This document shows, in pieces, positions 19,653-28,723 of a stretch of 64,000 nucleotides of DNA (position 1 is the stretch's first letter; each line of letters begins with the position of its first letter). Under the pieces are notes generated by a model that saw nothing but the letters and a program-made list of their open reading frames with translations, was not told the origin of the DNA and searched no databases. Origin of the DNA: Dyadobacter endophyticus (GTDB taxonomy: Bacteria; Bacteroidota; Bacteroidia; Cytophagales; Spirosomataceae). The translations under genes and the position numbers were made by a program. The stretch is taken from the NCBI RefSeq assembly GCF_014641595.1, contig NZ_BMIA01000001.1:1860426-1924425 (forward strand). The letters run 5' to 3'.

Positions 19653-20790
19653 GGAAGCATTTCACCATGTCAGAAAGCATTCGGAATACATTTGCGAACC
19701 GCTGGAAGCCGAAGATTACGTACCCCAGCCCGTCGCATTCGTGAGCCCGCCCAAGTGGCACCTCGCACACTCGACCTGGTTTTTTGAAACATTCATCCTC
19801 AAACCCAATGTGCCGGATTATCGTGTTTACGATCCCGATTTCAACTATTTGTTCAACAGCTACTACAACAATGTAGGCGAGCGCACCCTACGCACGGACC
19901 GCGGGAATGTCACCCGCCCGACGACGGCAGCCGTGTACGCCTACCGAAAATACGTAGACGGGCATATGGACGCATTCCTCGAAGAACTGACCGACCCGGA
20001 GGTCGAGGCCCTGGTTGAGCTTGGCCTGCATCATGAACAGCAGCATCAGGAGCTGCTTATTACGGACATTAAATACATTCTGGGCCATAACCCGCTTTTT
20101 CCGGTTTACCGTAAAGGACAGAATATGGTCAATGCAAGGAACACCGAAACCGGCTTTATTACCATACCCGAGGGCATTTACGACATCGGACACCATGGCA
20201 AAGGGTTTTGTTTTGATAATGAATTAGGCAGGCATAAAGTGTTTCTGCACGAGTTTGAAATAGCCAAAGGGCTGGTTACCAATGGCGAGTATGTTGAATT
20301 CATGCATGCAGGCGGCTACCAGGATTTCAACCTTTGGCTGGATGAGGGCTGGTCGTGGGTAAATGAAAACCGCATTTCAGCCCCAATGTACTGGCATTTC
20401 ATCGACGGCGGATGGCATTATTTCACACTGGACGGCTTGCAAAAGGTTGATTCCGAAGCCATTCTGAGCCACATCAGCTTTTTTGAGGCCTCTGCATTTG
20501 CGCAATGGAAAGGCATGCGGCTGCCCACCGAATTTGAATGGGAAGTCGCGTCCACCAACCTCGACTGGGGACGGCGCTGGGAATGGACCAACAGTGCCTA
20601 CCTGCCCTATCCCGGATTTTCTAAGGCGCCGGGGGCCGTTGGCGAGTACAATGGTAAATTTATGGTCAACCAGATGGTACTGCGTGGAGCCTCCGTGGCA
20701 ACCTCGCCAGGGCATGCACGCAAAACCTATCGTAATTTCTTTCACACACACGAGCGCTGGCAATATACCGGCATCCGGCTAGCGCGATAA
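19624..20790 (+). CDS. egtB: Ergothioneine biosynthesis sulfoxide synthase EgtB
   Basis: A 388-residue non-haem iron enzyme joining hercynine to a thiol donor as the sulfoxide. The N-terminal DinB-like domain carries the iron ligands: a His in KWHLAHSTWFFETF (about residues 44-57) and two in HHEQQHQELL (about 138-147). The C-terminal FGE-sulfatase-type domain shows EFEIAKGLVTNGEYVEF, RLPTEFEWEVAS and VLRGASVATSPGHARKTYRN. The ATG lies inside the permease gene (29-nt overlap); a second ATG nine bases on is equally possible. No egtA or egtC is nearby, so cysteine rather than gamma-glutamylcysteine may be the donor, as in type II EgtB enzymes. egtD follows after 10 nt. Confidence 0.93.
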   Translation: MQLMETTGIREAFHHVRKHSEYICEPLEAEDYVPQPVAFVSPPKWHLAHSTWFFETFILKPNVPDYRVYDPDFNYLFNSYYNNVGERTLRTDRGNVTRPTTAAVYAYRKYVDGHMDAFLEELTDPEVEALVELGLHHEQQHQELLITDIKYILGHNPLFPVYRKGQNMVNARNTETGFITIPEGIYDIGHHGKGFCFDNELGRHKVFLHEFEIAKGLVTNGEYVEFMHAGGYQDFNLWLDEGWSWVNENRISAPMYWHFIDGGWHYFTLDGLQKVDSEAILSHISFFEASAFAQWKGMRLPTEFEWEVASTNLDWGRRWEWTNSAYLPYPGFSKAPGAVGEYNGKFMVNQMVLRGASVATSPGHARKTYRNFFHTHERWQYTGIRLAR

Positions 20791-20800
20791 TTTGATAGTT

Positions 20801-21745
20801 ATGACAGACTTACAGACTTTTGCCAGAGACATCCACAAGGGATTGTCCGCACCGCAAAAACACATTTCGAGCAAATACTTTTACGACGACATCGGCAGCG
20901 GGATATTTCAGGACATCATGAAAATGCCAGAATATTACCCTACCCCCTGTGAATTTGAAATTTTGTCGCTGCAAGGAGAGAATATTATTCAAAAACTGGA
21001 ATTCAAAGGCCCGTTCCAGATTGTCGAATTCGGAGCGGGGGATGGCATCAAAACGCGACAGCTGCTAAAAAAGCTCGTCGAGCGGCAGGTCGATTTTACC
21101 TACGTGCCGATCGACATTTCGTCCAGGGCCATCGAAGAACTGACGACTAATATGCTCAGTCATTTGCCCGGTTTGAAGATCAGCCCGATGGTCGGCAACT
21201 ACTTTTCGATGATGGAGGAACTCGCTGCGTCCGGCGTTCCGAGTCTGCTGCTTTTCCTCGGCGGCAATATCGGGAATTACGAAGCGCACGAGGTCAACGG
21301 CCTGCTTGCCGATTTCCGAAAGTGCATGAATCCGGGCGATTACCTGCTTACCGGCTTCGACCTGCAAAAGAACCCGGCCACTGTCCGTTGCGCTTACGAT
21401 GACCCGCGAGGCATTACCAAATCTTTCAATATCAATCTATTACACCGCATTAACCGGGAATTAGGGGGTAGTTTCAAGACTAACCAGTTCGATTTTTACT
21501 CGCATTATAATCCGGTCAATGGCGAGGTAAGGAGCTATCTCGTGAGCCTTGTACCGCAAAAAGTACATGTGCGGCACACCGACAAATGCTATGACTTCGA
21601 CCGAAACGAGCTCATTTGGACCGAACTTTCCAAGAAATATACGTTAACTGAAATTGAAGAAGTGGCTAAGGTTAACGGTTTTAGGGTCGTGGAGCATTTT
21701 CAGGACTGCAAGGCCTATTTCACCGACAGCCTTTGGACATTATAA
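20801..21745 (+). CDS. egtD: L-histidine N-alpha-methyltransferase EgtD
   Basis: About 314 residues, starting at the ATG of MTDLQTFARDI; a TTG three codons earlier is open but less likely. It makes hercynine (trimethylhistidine) from histidine and three SAM. Family marks are YFYDDIGSGIFQDI near residue 30, the SAM motif IVEFGAGDGIKTRQLL, LLLFLGGNIGNYEAHE, and INLLHRINRELGG, with WTELSKKYTLTEI near the end holding the Glu and Ser that contact histidine in EgtD. It is the last gene of the unit and ends exactly at a strong hairpin. Confidence 0.94.
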   Translation: MTDLQTFARDIHKGLSAPQKHISSKYFYDDIGSGIFQDIMKMPEYYPTPCEFEILSLQGENIIQKLEFKGPFQIVEFGAGDGIKTRQLLKKLVERQVDFTYVPIDISSRAIEELTTNMLSHLPGLKISPMVGNYFSMMEELAASGVPSLLLFLGGNIGNYEAHEVNGLLADFRKCMNPGDYLLTGFDLQKNPATVRCAYDDPRGITKSFNINLLHRINRELGGSFKTNQFDFYSHYNPVNGEVRSYLVSLVPQKVHVRHTDKCYDFDRNELIWTELSKKYTLTEIEEVAKVNGFRVVEHFQDCKAYFTDSLWTL

Positions 21746-21779
21746 AAGCGGCCGGGCTATTTGTTGTCCCGGCCGCTTT
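21745..21779. terminator. Bidirectional terminator between egtD and the minus-strand gene
   Basis: A perfect 12-bp stem AAAGCGGCCGGG/CCCGGCCGCTTT around an 11-nt loop. It starts on the last base of the egtD stop codon and lies 18 nt from the stop of the convergent gene, with A and T tracts on both sides. Confidence 0.88.
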
Positions 21780-21797
21780 CATCAATAACATGTTGCA

Positions 21798-22310
21798 CTA
21801 GTTACTCGATACGAACTTGTTGAAGCGGCTTTCCTTGCCATCGGCTGTTTTTTCCTGGTACAGGAATTCGAGTTTGCTTTCGTCGAACTTTTGGAAAAAC
21901 TCATCCCAGCTGATTTCCTGCAAAGAATCTTCACCGCTGTAAGCGGGAAAATCGATGCGTAGGATGCCGCCGCCATTTTTTTTCGTGGCGGTTCCCTTCA
22001 CCATCGAAGGCACACCGCCACGCTTCTCCACCCAGGCCCGGATCGTTTCGTGATCACGCGTCGAAGTGTCGGATTTAGAACTGCCGGTCGACTTTTTCGT
22101 ACCGGCCGCCTTGGTTGTTTTCGAAGTCGCCGCTTTCGAAGCCGCTTTTGAGGCAGCAGGTTTCGATGCGGTGGTTTTCGATGCAGTTGTTTTTGTAGTG
22201 CTTTTGGTTGTTGCCTTGGCGGCCATGCTTTTGGCAGACGCCCCTGTTGCGGCATGCTGCTTCATTTTAGAAGTGGCTTCCCTGGTATTGCCCTTTGTTG
22301 TAGTAGCCAT
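21798..22310 (-). CDS. Lys/Ala/Thr/Ser-rich histone-H1-like protein with conserved C-terminal domain
   Basis: A 170-residue protein in two parts. Residues about 1-85 are low complexity and very basic, with repeated SKAA, TTAS and KTT units resembling bacterial H1-like DNA-binding tails. Residues 85-170 form an ordered domain (HETIRAWVEKRGGVPSMVKG, ILRIDFPAYSG, ISWDEFFQKFDESKLEFLYQ) known from many Bacteroidota hypotheticals, sometimes mis-named as glucan branching enzyme. I infer nucleoid or nucleic-acid association from the tail. There is no signal peptide. Confidence 0.8.
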   Translation of the reverse strand: MATTTKGNTREATSKMKQHAATGASAKSMAAKATTKSTTKTTASKTTASKPAASKAASKAATSKTTKAAGTKKSTGSSKSDTSTRDHETIRAWVEKRGGVPSMVKGTATKKNGGGILRIDFPAYSGEDSLQEISWDEFFQKFDESKLEFLYQEKTADGKESRFNKFVSSN

Positions 22311-22354
22311 GGTTTCAGTTGTTTGATTTGAAACCCAACAACTTCAAAAAGCGT

Positions 22355-22396
22355 GCCTCAGTGGAACTGCCGCAGTGGAACTGCCTCAGTGGAACT
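22355..22396. repeat. Three tandem 14-bp repeats
   Basis: Units GCCTCAGTGGAACT, GCCGCAGTGGAACT and GCCTCAGTGGAACT lie head to tail in the gap between the H1-like gene and the acetyltransferase. Each unit contains CAGT-GGA-ACTG, a small self-complementary hairpin. One base differs in the middle unit. Confidence 0.85.
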
Positions 22397-22402
22397 ATAA
22401 CC

Positions 22403-23149
22403 TCAACCTTCCAAAGCCCGGATCACTCCTTTCAATCTGAAACCACAAACGCGGAACCCTGCCTTCTCCAATGTTGCCTGGGAAATACGGTTGGCGATAT
22501 TGCAACGGGCAGCAGGCACGCGGCCCATTTTATAGGCAGTGCGTTTTAGCTCCTGCACGATGTAGGTCGCATAGCCTTGCTCGCGATACCCCTCCCGCGT
22601 CTGCATGTAAATATCCGCGTAAGGTATGTTATAGTTGAGCATTAACCCGCCGCTAGCCACGATCTCGCCACCCACGTCGATCAGATATTCGCTCTCGTCA
22701 CCGTCCATCGGGTCATTTTCTGAACGTTTGCGGAAGGTTGCGCCTGAGATTTCAAAGGAGGTCGTGAAATGGTCTTCGAAAAGGATCGCCTCCGCGAAAG
22801 CGTTGTCGCAGAAGCGGTACAACATCGTTGTCAGAAAAACATCATTGCTCTGGCTCTCGATCCAGATCGCCTTGCAGGCCTTTTGAAATGCCTCAAAAAC
22901 AAGACTGGCATACTTGCGGTATGGCGGCAGCAGAAAAAATTCGAAGATTGTGTCGCGGTCCTGGCGGCGGTCGGTACCCCAAACGGAACCATAACCGACG
23001 CGGACATTATCGATCCTGAACAACCAGGTATCGGCCCAGCCATAGTCGTGGCACTTGTTGCAGACGAACTGGAAGTGATTTTCATACAGGAACATCGTGC
23101 GTAAATCCCTGATCTCATCCAGCCCGGTTTTGGAAGTACTGATTCGCAT
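22403..23149 (-). CDS. GNAT-family N-acetyltransferase
   Basis: A 248-residue protein with the acetyl-CoA-binding pattern TREGYREQGYATYIVQELKR near residue 190 (RxxGxA type), followed by NIANRISQATLEKAGFRVCG, typical of the GNAT C-terminal part. The N-terminal half (FQFVCNKCHDYGWADTWLFR) is a second, more divergent GNAT-like region. The substrate is unknown. It is a single gene with no operon partner on its strand. Confidence 0.8.
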   Translation of the reverse strand: MRISTSKTGLDEIRDLRTMFLYENHFQFVCNKCHDYGWADTWLFRIDNVRVGYGSVWGTDRRQDRDTIFEFFLLPPYRKYASLVFEAFQKACKAIWIESQSNDVFLTTMLYRFCDNAFAEAILFEDHFTTSFEISGATFRKRSENDPMDGDESEYLIDVGGEIVASGGLMLNYNIPYADIYMQTREGYREQGYATYIVQELKRTAYKMGRVPAARCNIANRISQATLEKAGFRVCGFRLKGVIRALEG

Positions 23150-23346
23150 AGTGTGGCACGCACAGCGTGGAAGGGAATCGGGTAATAAGGTAGTATAATG
23201 GTGCGAAAAAAACTAGCTGCGTTACAGGAAATACCATGCTTTCAAACGTTTTTTTGTACAGGCATTCCTATTAAAAACACGTCAGCAAGGCAGCAGCGGT
23301 GCATTCTGTTACACCGTCCTATTTATTCACTATACCTTCAACCGGC

Positions 23347-25650
23347 ATGAAGCCTCTTATTCAGACCGTTACCTTACTCACGTTCATTATCTTCAAGTGC
23401 CACGCGCAAGGCAATATCAATTCAAAACTTTGGTATAAAAAGCCTGCAAAACAATGGGAAGAGGCACTACCCATCGGAAATGGCGCATTGGCTGCCATGA
23501 TTTTCGGAGGTATTGAAACCGAGCAGATCCAGTTTAATGAAGAAACCCTTTGGACCGGCGAGCCAAGAAGTTACGCGCACAAAGGCGCCTCGGCACATCT
23601 GAGCGAAATTCGCCGGCTTCTGAATGAGGGTAAACAAAAAGAGGCAGAAGCGCTGGCCAATGAGCAATTTATGAGCCAGCCCATGCGGCAAATGGCTTAT
23701 CAGGCTTTTGGCGATGTATATTTAGATTTTCCGGAGCACGGAACACCCGTCGCCTATCACCGCGAACTTGACCTTGAAACAGCTACCGTCAAAAGTACTT
23801 ACGAGGCTGGCGGCGTCCGCTATACGCGGGAGGCTTTTGCGAGTTACCCCGCGAAAGCGATCTACTACCATATTACGAGCTCACAAAAGGGCAAACTGAA
23901 TTTTGCCGTTCGCATGGACGCCATTCATGCCAAAAAAGAAGTAAAAATTAACGGCAACGAGATTGAGCTGAGCGTTCAGGTCGACAAAGGCGCATTGAAT
24001 GGCATTGCCCGCGTGAAAGTAATTACCGACGGAGAATTGAAACAAGCCGAGGGAAAACTCACAATTTCCAATGCAACCCGCGCTACGCTGGTACTTGCCG
24101 CGGCTACCAACTACCTTGATTACAAAACCGTCAGTGGCGATCCCGCTACCAAAACAGCAGGAATTTTACAGAAAGCACCCGCATTCGAAACAGCCCGTCC
24201 AGTACATATAACTGATTATCAAAAACTTCACAACAGATTCAATTTAGTTTTTTCCAACAGCAAACACTCCGCACTTCCTACCGACGAGCGGTTGAGCCGT
24301 TTCAAAGGCGACCCCAACGACCCTGCATTGCTGGCATTATATGTAAAATTTGCACGCTACCTGCTCATCGCAAGCAGCCGCGCGGGAAGTCATCCTGCCA
24401 ATTTGCAAGGCAAATGGAACCACAAGCTCAATCCTTCCTGGGATAGCAAATACACCGTCAATATCAATACCGAAATGAACTACTGGCCTGCTGAAATGAC
24501 CAACCTCAGCGAATGCCACGAACCGCTGTTTCAAATGGTGCGGGAAGTATCTCAAACAGGAGCCGAAGTAGCGAAGGAGCATTATAATGCCAAAGGCTGG
24601 GTTCTGCACCATAATACCGACGTCTGGCGCGGTGCTGCACCTATTAATGCATCCAACCACGGAATCTGGGTAACGGGAGGCGCCTGGCTGAGCCTGCATT
24701 TATGGGAGCATTACCGGTTTACGCAGGACAAAGCATTCCTGCAAAACACGGCCTACCCGCTTATGAAAGGTGCGGCGGCATTTTTCCTCGACTTCCTTGT
24801 CAAAGACCCGAAAACAGGAATGCTGATCAGCTCGCCTTCCAATTCACCCGAAAACGGTGGCCTCGTAGCCGGACCGACGATGGACCATCAGATCATCCGC
24901 GCATTGTTTAAAGCTTGTATTGAAACGGCCGGTATCCTGAAAACGGACGCAGCATTTGCCGAACAACTGGCGCAGACCTCAAAACAGATCGCCCCGAACC
25001 ACGTCGGACGCTATGGTCAGTTGCAGGAATGGATGACGGATATCGACGACACCACGAGCCATCACCGCCACGTTTCGCATTTGTGGGGCGTGTACCCGGG
25101 TGAAGAAATCACGCCAACGGCTACGCTCGACCTGCTAAAAGCAGCCATGAAATCGCTCAATTACCGTGGCGATGACGGAACAGGATGGAGCCTGGCCTGG
25201 AAAATCAACTACTGGGCGCGTTTTCTCGATGGCGAACATGCCTACACGATGATCCGCAAGCTTTTCAATCCGGTGTACGACGCAGGCCAGAAAATGAGCG
25301 GTGGTGGCTCCTACCCCAACCTCTTCGACGCGCACCCGCCGTTTCAGATCGATGGCAACTTCGGCGGTGCTGCGGGCATCCTCGAAACACTGGTACAAAG
25401 TCATTTGGAAGAGATTAATATCCTTCCGGCCCTGCCGAAAGCATTGCCCGACGGCCGCGTCAGCGGGCTGTGCGCGCGGGGTGGTTTTGAAATGGATATG
25501 AATTGGGCAAAAGGCAAACTTACCGGCCTGACCATCCATTCGAAAGCCGGGAATATCTGCAAGTTGCGCTACGGCAGCAAGGTGGTATCGATACCCACCG
25601 CAAAGGGTAAAACCTACCGTTTCGGGCCGGATCTGACGATTTTAAAATAA
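23347..25650 (+). CDS. Secreted glycoside hydrolase family 95 (alpha-L-fucosidase-type)
   Basis: About 767 residues. The start MKPLIQTVTLLTFI begins a signal peptide ending in CHAQG. The N-terminal beta domain has WEEALPIGNGALAAMIFGG and FNEETLWTGEP. The (alpha/alpha)6 catalytic domain has VNINTEMNYWPAEMTNL with the two Asn of the family, SPSNSPENG with the catalytic-acid Glu region, and FQIDGNFGGAAGI with the conserved Asp. GH95 enzymes cleave 1,2-alpha-L-fucosides or galactosides in plant xyloglucan and host glycans. It stands alone, with no SusCD pair beside it. Confidence 0.92.
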   Translation: MKPLIQTVTLLTFIIFKCHAQGNINSKLWYKKPAKQWEEALPIGNGALAAMIFGGIETEQIQFNEETLWTGEPRSYAHKGASAHLSEIRRLLNEGKQKEAEALANEQFMSQPMRQMAYQAFGDVYLDFPEHGTPVAYHRELDLETATVKSTYEAGGVRYTREAFASYPAKAIYYHITSSQKGKLNFAVRMDAIHAKKEVKINGNEIELSVQVDKGALNGIARVKVITDGELKQAEGKLTISNATRATLVLAAATNYLDYKTVSGDPATKTAGILQKAPAFETARPVHITDYQKLHNRFNLVFSNSKHSALPTDERLSRFKGDPNDPALLALYVKFARYLLIASSRAGSHPANLQGKWNHKLNPSWDSKYTVNINTEMNYWPAEMTNLSECHEPLFQMVREVSQTGAEVAKEHYNAKGWVLHHNTDVWRGAAPINASNHGIWVTGGAWLSLHLWEHYRFTQDKAFLQNTAYPLMKGAAAFFLDFLVKDPKTGMLISSPSNSPENGGLVAGPTMDHQIIRALFKACIETAGILKTDAAFAEQLAQTSKQIAPNHVGRYGQLQEWMTDIDDTTSHHRHVSHLWGVYPGEEITPTATLDLLKAAMKSLNYRGDDGTGWSLAWKINYWARFLDGEHAYTMIRKLFNPVYDAGQKMSGGGSYPNLFDAHPPFQIDGNFGGAAGILETLVQSHLEEINILPALPKALPDGRVSGLCARGGFEMDMNWAKGKLTGLTIHSKAGNICKLRYGSKVVSIPTAKGKTYRFGPDLTILK

Positions 25651-25755
25651 ATCCGACTTTTTTCGGCGGTGCGGAAATGCTGCTGACATACTGCTGTCAC
25701 TGGGCGATGTTTAGTTTGTAATGTAATCAAACAATAAACTATAAAAACCTTTGAC

Positions 25756-26274
25756 ATGGAAACTAACAACACCGCACAGGAATTGGCAGCCACCACAACT
25801 ATTATCACTGCCGAGGCACTTCTGGAACATTGGCAAGGCCACCGCAGGGTCAGCCGGAAGGTTATTGAGGCATTCCCTGAGGATCAGTTTTATACTTTTT
25901 CGATCGGTGGCATGCGTACTTACGCCCAGCTCACCATGGAGATGATCGGCCTCGCGGCTCCTGGTATCCGCGGTATTGCATTCGGCGACTGGACGTTCAG
26001 CGAACCGGTACTCGATTCTTCGACCCCCGCACCGGCCACCAAAGCCGAAGTATTGAACCTTTGGGACCTTGTTACCGAATACATCAATACGCTCTGGCCT
26101 CAGATTCCGGCGCAACGCTTCAATGAGGTAGAAGCCGCCTTTGGCATGTACGAGAACACGATTTACAATACGATCCTTTATCTGATCGACAACGAGATCC
26201 ACCACCGGGCACAGGGCTTCGTGTACCTGCGCGCGCTGGGCATTCAGCCGCCGTTCTTCTGGGACCGCTCCTGA
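25756..26274 (+). CDS. DinB-family protein
   Basis: A 172-residue four-helix-bundle protein of the DinB/YfiT group. The last helix shows NEIHHRAQGFVYLRALG, the usual HxxxQ/H metal region, and the first helix LEHWQGHRRVSRKVIEAF is typical. The His usually found in helix 2 is replaced in TYAQLTMEMIGLA, so metal binding may be incomplete. Some members of this fold are thiol transferases. It is monocistronic and ends at a hairpin. Confidence 0.8.
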   Translation: METNNTAQELAATTTIITAEALLEHWQGHRRVSRKVIEAFPEDQFYTFSIGGMRTYAQLTMEMIGLAAPGIRGIAFGDWTFSEPVLDSSTPAPATKAEVLNLWDLVTEYINTLWPQIPAQRFNEVEAAFGMYENTIYNTILYLIDNEIHHRAQGFVYLRALGIQPPFFWDRS

Positions 26275-26288
26275 TTCCGGTAAACTTC

Positions 26289-26360
26289 GCCCCGTTTCTC
26301 TTCGACCACCCTGCGCAGCGACTTCATGCACAGGGCGGTCAGAGGGAAACGGGGCTTTGA
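26289..26360 (+). terminator. Extended hairpin terminator after the DinB gene
   Basis: GCCCCGTTT at 26289-26297 pairs with AAACGGGGC at 26347-26355, and the inner parts pair further (CCCTG with CAGGG), giving a long interrupted stem followed by a T-rich tail (TTTGATTTTT). Confidence 0.7.
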
Positions 26361-26420
26361 TTTTTATGGAATGATTTTAGTGTTTACCTTCGCAGGACTG
26401 AACACTTGAAAAAGAGAACT

Positions 26421-27002
26421 ATGCCGCACATCAAATCCAAAATACTGACAATAGCCGCAGCTACCGGCCTGGTGCTGGCCGTGAACCATGCGGATGCGCA
26501 GGTGAGGCAACCTGCGCCAACAGGGCAGGTTCCCAAGGCTTACACCGGGGCGCAATCGTCTTCTGCCGCATTTAGACCAAAACCTACCGGCCAGATAGCG
26601 CCGGAAACGCCGGGGCGACTGGGTGTCATCGTGCAACCGGCTCCGGCTCCGACCCAGAGGGTGTCGGAGGTACAAGACCTGGGATTCGAAGGCAAATCCC
26701 GGACGGACGCCCAGCAGGGAATGGTGCCCAAGGTAAATACCACGCAAGACCCGCTGACGATGCCCGAGCGCTACCAGCCACAGGTAAGCCAACAGCAATC
26801 GGCCGCTGCGTCAGGGCAGGTAATAATACAAACGCAACAGGCGCCCGCGGCGGGAACATATGCACCCGCTACGCAGACGGCACCGGCACCGGTAACCACC
26901 GGCCAGACCGTGCCGCAGCAAGGACAGGTCAACACACCAGCCACGGCGTCTCAACCATCCGGCGCCCCGAAAACCGCCGCTCAGCGGGTAGATCCAAAAT
27001 AG
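26421..27002 (+). CDS. Secreted Pro/Gln/Thr-rich low-complexity protein
   Basis: About 193 residues with a signal peptide (MPHIKSKILTIAAATGLVLA, cleaved after HADA). The mature chain is rich in Pro, Gln, Ala and Thr with repeated PTGQ and PAP words and no predicted folded domain, so it is probably an unstructured exported or envelope linker protein. A TTG five codons earlier is open but would spoil the signal. It ends at a strong terminator 6 nt past the stop. The function is unknown. Confidence 0.7.
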   Translation: MPHIKSKILTIAAATGLVLAVNHADAQVRQPAPTGQVPKAYTGAQSSSAAFRPKPTGQIAPETPGRLGVIVQPAPAPTQRVSEVQDLGFEGKSRTDAQQGMVPKVNTTQDPLTMPERYQPQVSQQQSAAASGQVIIQTQQAPAAGTYAPATQTAPAPVTTGQTVPQQGQVNTPATASQPSGAPKTAAQRVDPK

Positions 27003-27007
27003 CTCGG

Positions 27008-27030
27008 ACCCCGGTTCTTCCGGGGTTTTT
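27008..27030 (+). terminator. Rho-independent terminator
   Basis: A 7-bp stem ACCCCGG/CCGGGGT with a 5-nt loop and a run of five T, immediately after the Pro/Gln-rich gene. Confidence 0.9.
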
Positions 27031-27139
27031 CATTTCTTCGGTATTCTCGCCGCTGCAAAAAAACCTCTGCTACCATCTTCCTCGATAAGCGCCCGACATC
27101 ATTTCCGCGGTGCTCGGGTATTCGAGCAGGTTTAGCAGA

Positions 27140-27435
27140 AGAAACTATGTCGTGGACATTTGAAAATTCTCGTATTTCTGTGGCGGAATGAACATGGCGG
27201 ACCTAGCCCGTCTGAGATAGCGGAACATAGACTTGGTCAACAACCAATTTTCGTTCGTCAGACGAAAACTCGCACAAGCAAGGTAAATCCCGGAAAAGAA
27301 ACTGTTCTGTCGTTAATGCCGGAAGCGCTTGATATTATCAAAAAATGGGGCCAATATAGCCATGATCAAAACGGGTTCGTTTTTTCCGGAACTGAATTTA
27401 GGGATGGACGAAGTAGGTTCACTCCTACAAATTAG
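27140..27435 (+). pseudogene. Decayed tyrosine recombinase (integrase) fragment
   Basis: Two reading frames together give a Bacteroidota-type integrase segment. In the frame of the ATG at 27188, YFCGGMNMADLARLR is followed by a TAG at 27218 where family members have Trp, then RNIDLVNNQFSFVR. An earlier in-frame TGA is at 27161. The match then moves to another frame: IFVRQTKTRTSK, then LSLMPEALDIIKKWGQ, then NGFVFSG, ending at TAG 27433-27435. Two stops plus a frameshift and the absence of the catalytic His/Tyr end mean it is dead. It is probably a relic of an integrated element. Confidence 0.8.
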
Positions 27436-27575
27436 CTATTAGCCTAATTCAATAAAATATTTTGTAGCTTAGAGATCACACTAAGCATATCTTGATTATC
27501 AGATTTTTTATGTCTCCAAAACACATTCATTAAACAAATTTAAAATTGATTTAACATCTACTTCAAATTAGCCCT

Positions 27576-28661
27576 ATGAGAAAAACGCTATTCATCTACT
27601 CTCTTTTCCTACTGTCTTCGTTAATTGCCTCCGCTCAGAGCATTCAGGGCACACTGAAATACGGCAGTTCTAGCGGGAATGGAATTATTACACTGAAGAA
27701 TAACGGTGTAACTTCCTACACCGGTAATATTACGAGTTTTAGCATTGTGGTCTCATCGGGAGCAATATTTGACTTCCATTTTCTCAGCGATCTGCATTAT
27801 ACATTTTCGTCAAATCCTGTTTCCTATACCACGAAGGATAGTTTTGGTTATCATTATTATCAATTCGATTGGACCGGTAGTTTGGCAGTCAATCTGTTAC
27901 CGGGTGCTACGTTGGATTTAATTACTTTCAAACTTGATAATTCTTTCGGATCGTCAAACCCGGGCGTTGTGACGTTATGGGCGGGCACCGACCGCAGTTT
28001 TCCATGGTCGGTTAAGGTAAATACAATAGAAGCGGCAGACCCGGTAGATAGATTTTATAGTTCGGGTATTGCCGGCTCCTTTCTGACGAATGCACCAGAG
28101 TATAGCTTTTATGAAATCCCATTTTTGGCCGCTCCACTACCTGTTCAGCTTGCTGATTTCAAAGCCAAGAAGGAGGAGCATGCAGTTAAACTAACCTGGA
28201 TCACCGCCGAGGAAATAAACAGCCGGAATTTTGAAATCCAGCATAGTGCCGATAGTAAAATCTGGCGAAAAGTTGGCTCGGTAGATGCATCGGGCGAAAG
28301 CAAGCAACGATTGGATTACGCCTTTATTCATCAGAGTCCCGAAGCAGGAGATAACTATTACCGATTAAAGATGATCGATGCTGATGAGACCTTTTCTTAC
28401 AGCAAGATCAATCACGTCCGCCTGGCTGATATTGCCGGTGTCTATCCGAATCCGGCGTCGGACGTCGTTTATTTCCGGCGTGGGAGTGAGAGTCTCCTTC
28501 AAAATGTTGAATTGTATGACGGCAGTGGCCGGATAGTTCTGAAAAAGAGGACGGATGCCGGCCATATCGATGTCAGTTCTTTTGTCCCGGGCGTTTACGC
28601 ATTGAAGCTCACGGGAAATAATGGTGCCATCAGGAATCACAAAATTATTATCGGGCGATAA
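27576..28661 (+). CDS. Exported protein with type IX secretion (T9SS type A) sorting domain
   Basis: A 361-residue protein with signal peptide MRKTLFIYSLFLLSSLIASA. The middle part is beta-rich and of unknown function. From about residue 190 it shows VQLADFKAKKEEHAVKLTWI and NSRNFEIQHSADSKIW, a fibronectin-like linker common in T9SS cargo. The last 80 residues contain IAGVYPNPASDVVYF and VPGVYALKLTG, the type A sorting signal that directs export by the gliding-type IX machinery. The base composition is noticeably more AT-rich than the neighbouring chromosome, in line with an accessory origin. Confidence 0.88.
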   Translation: MRKTLFIYSLFLLSSLIASAQSIQGTLKYGSSSGNGIITLKNNGVTSYTGNITSFSIVVSSGAIFDFHFLSDLHYTFSSNPVSYTTKDSFGYHYYQFDWTGSLAVNLLPGATLDLITFKLDNSFGSSNPGVVTLWAGTDRSFPWSVKVNTIEAADPVDRFYSSGIAGSFLTNAPEYSFYEIPFLAAPLPVQLADFKAKKEEHAVKLTWITAEEINSRNFEIQHSADSKIWRKVGSVDASGESKQRLDYAFIHQSPEAGDNYYRLKMIDADETFSYSKINHVRLADIAGVYPNPASDVVYFRRGSESLLQNVELYDGSGRIVLKKRTDAGHIDVSSFVPGVYALKLTGNNGAIRNHKIIIGR

Positions 28662-28723
28662 AGTTGGTAAGTCTTCGTTGTTGTCATAAGTCAATATTGG
28701 CTTAGAAGGAGGTATTTGGGGCA

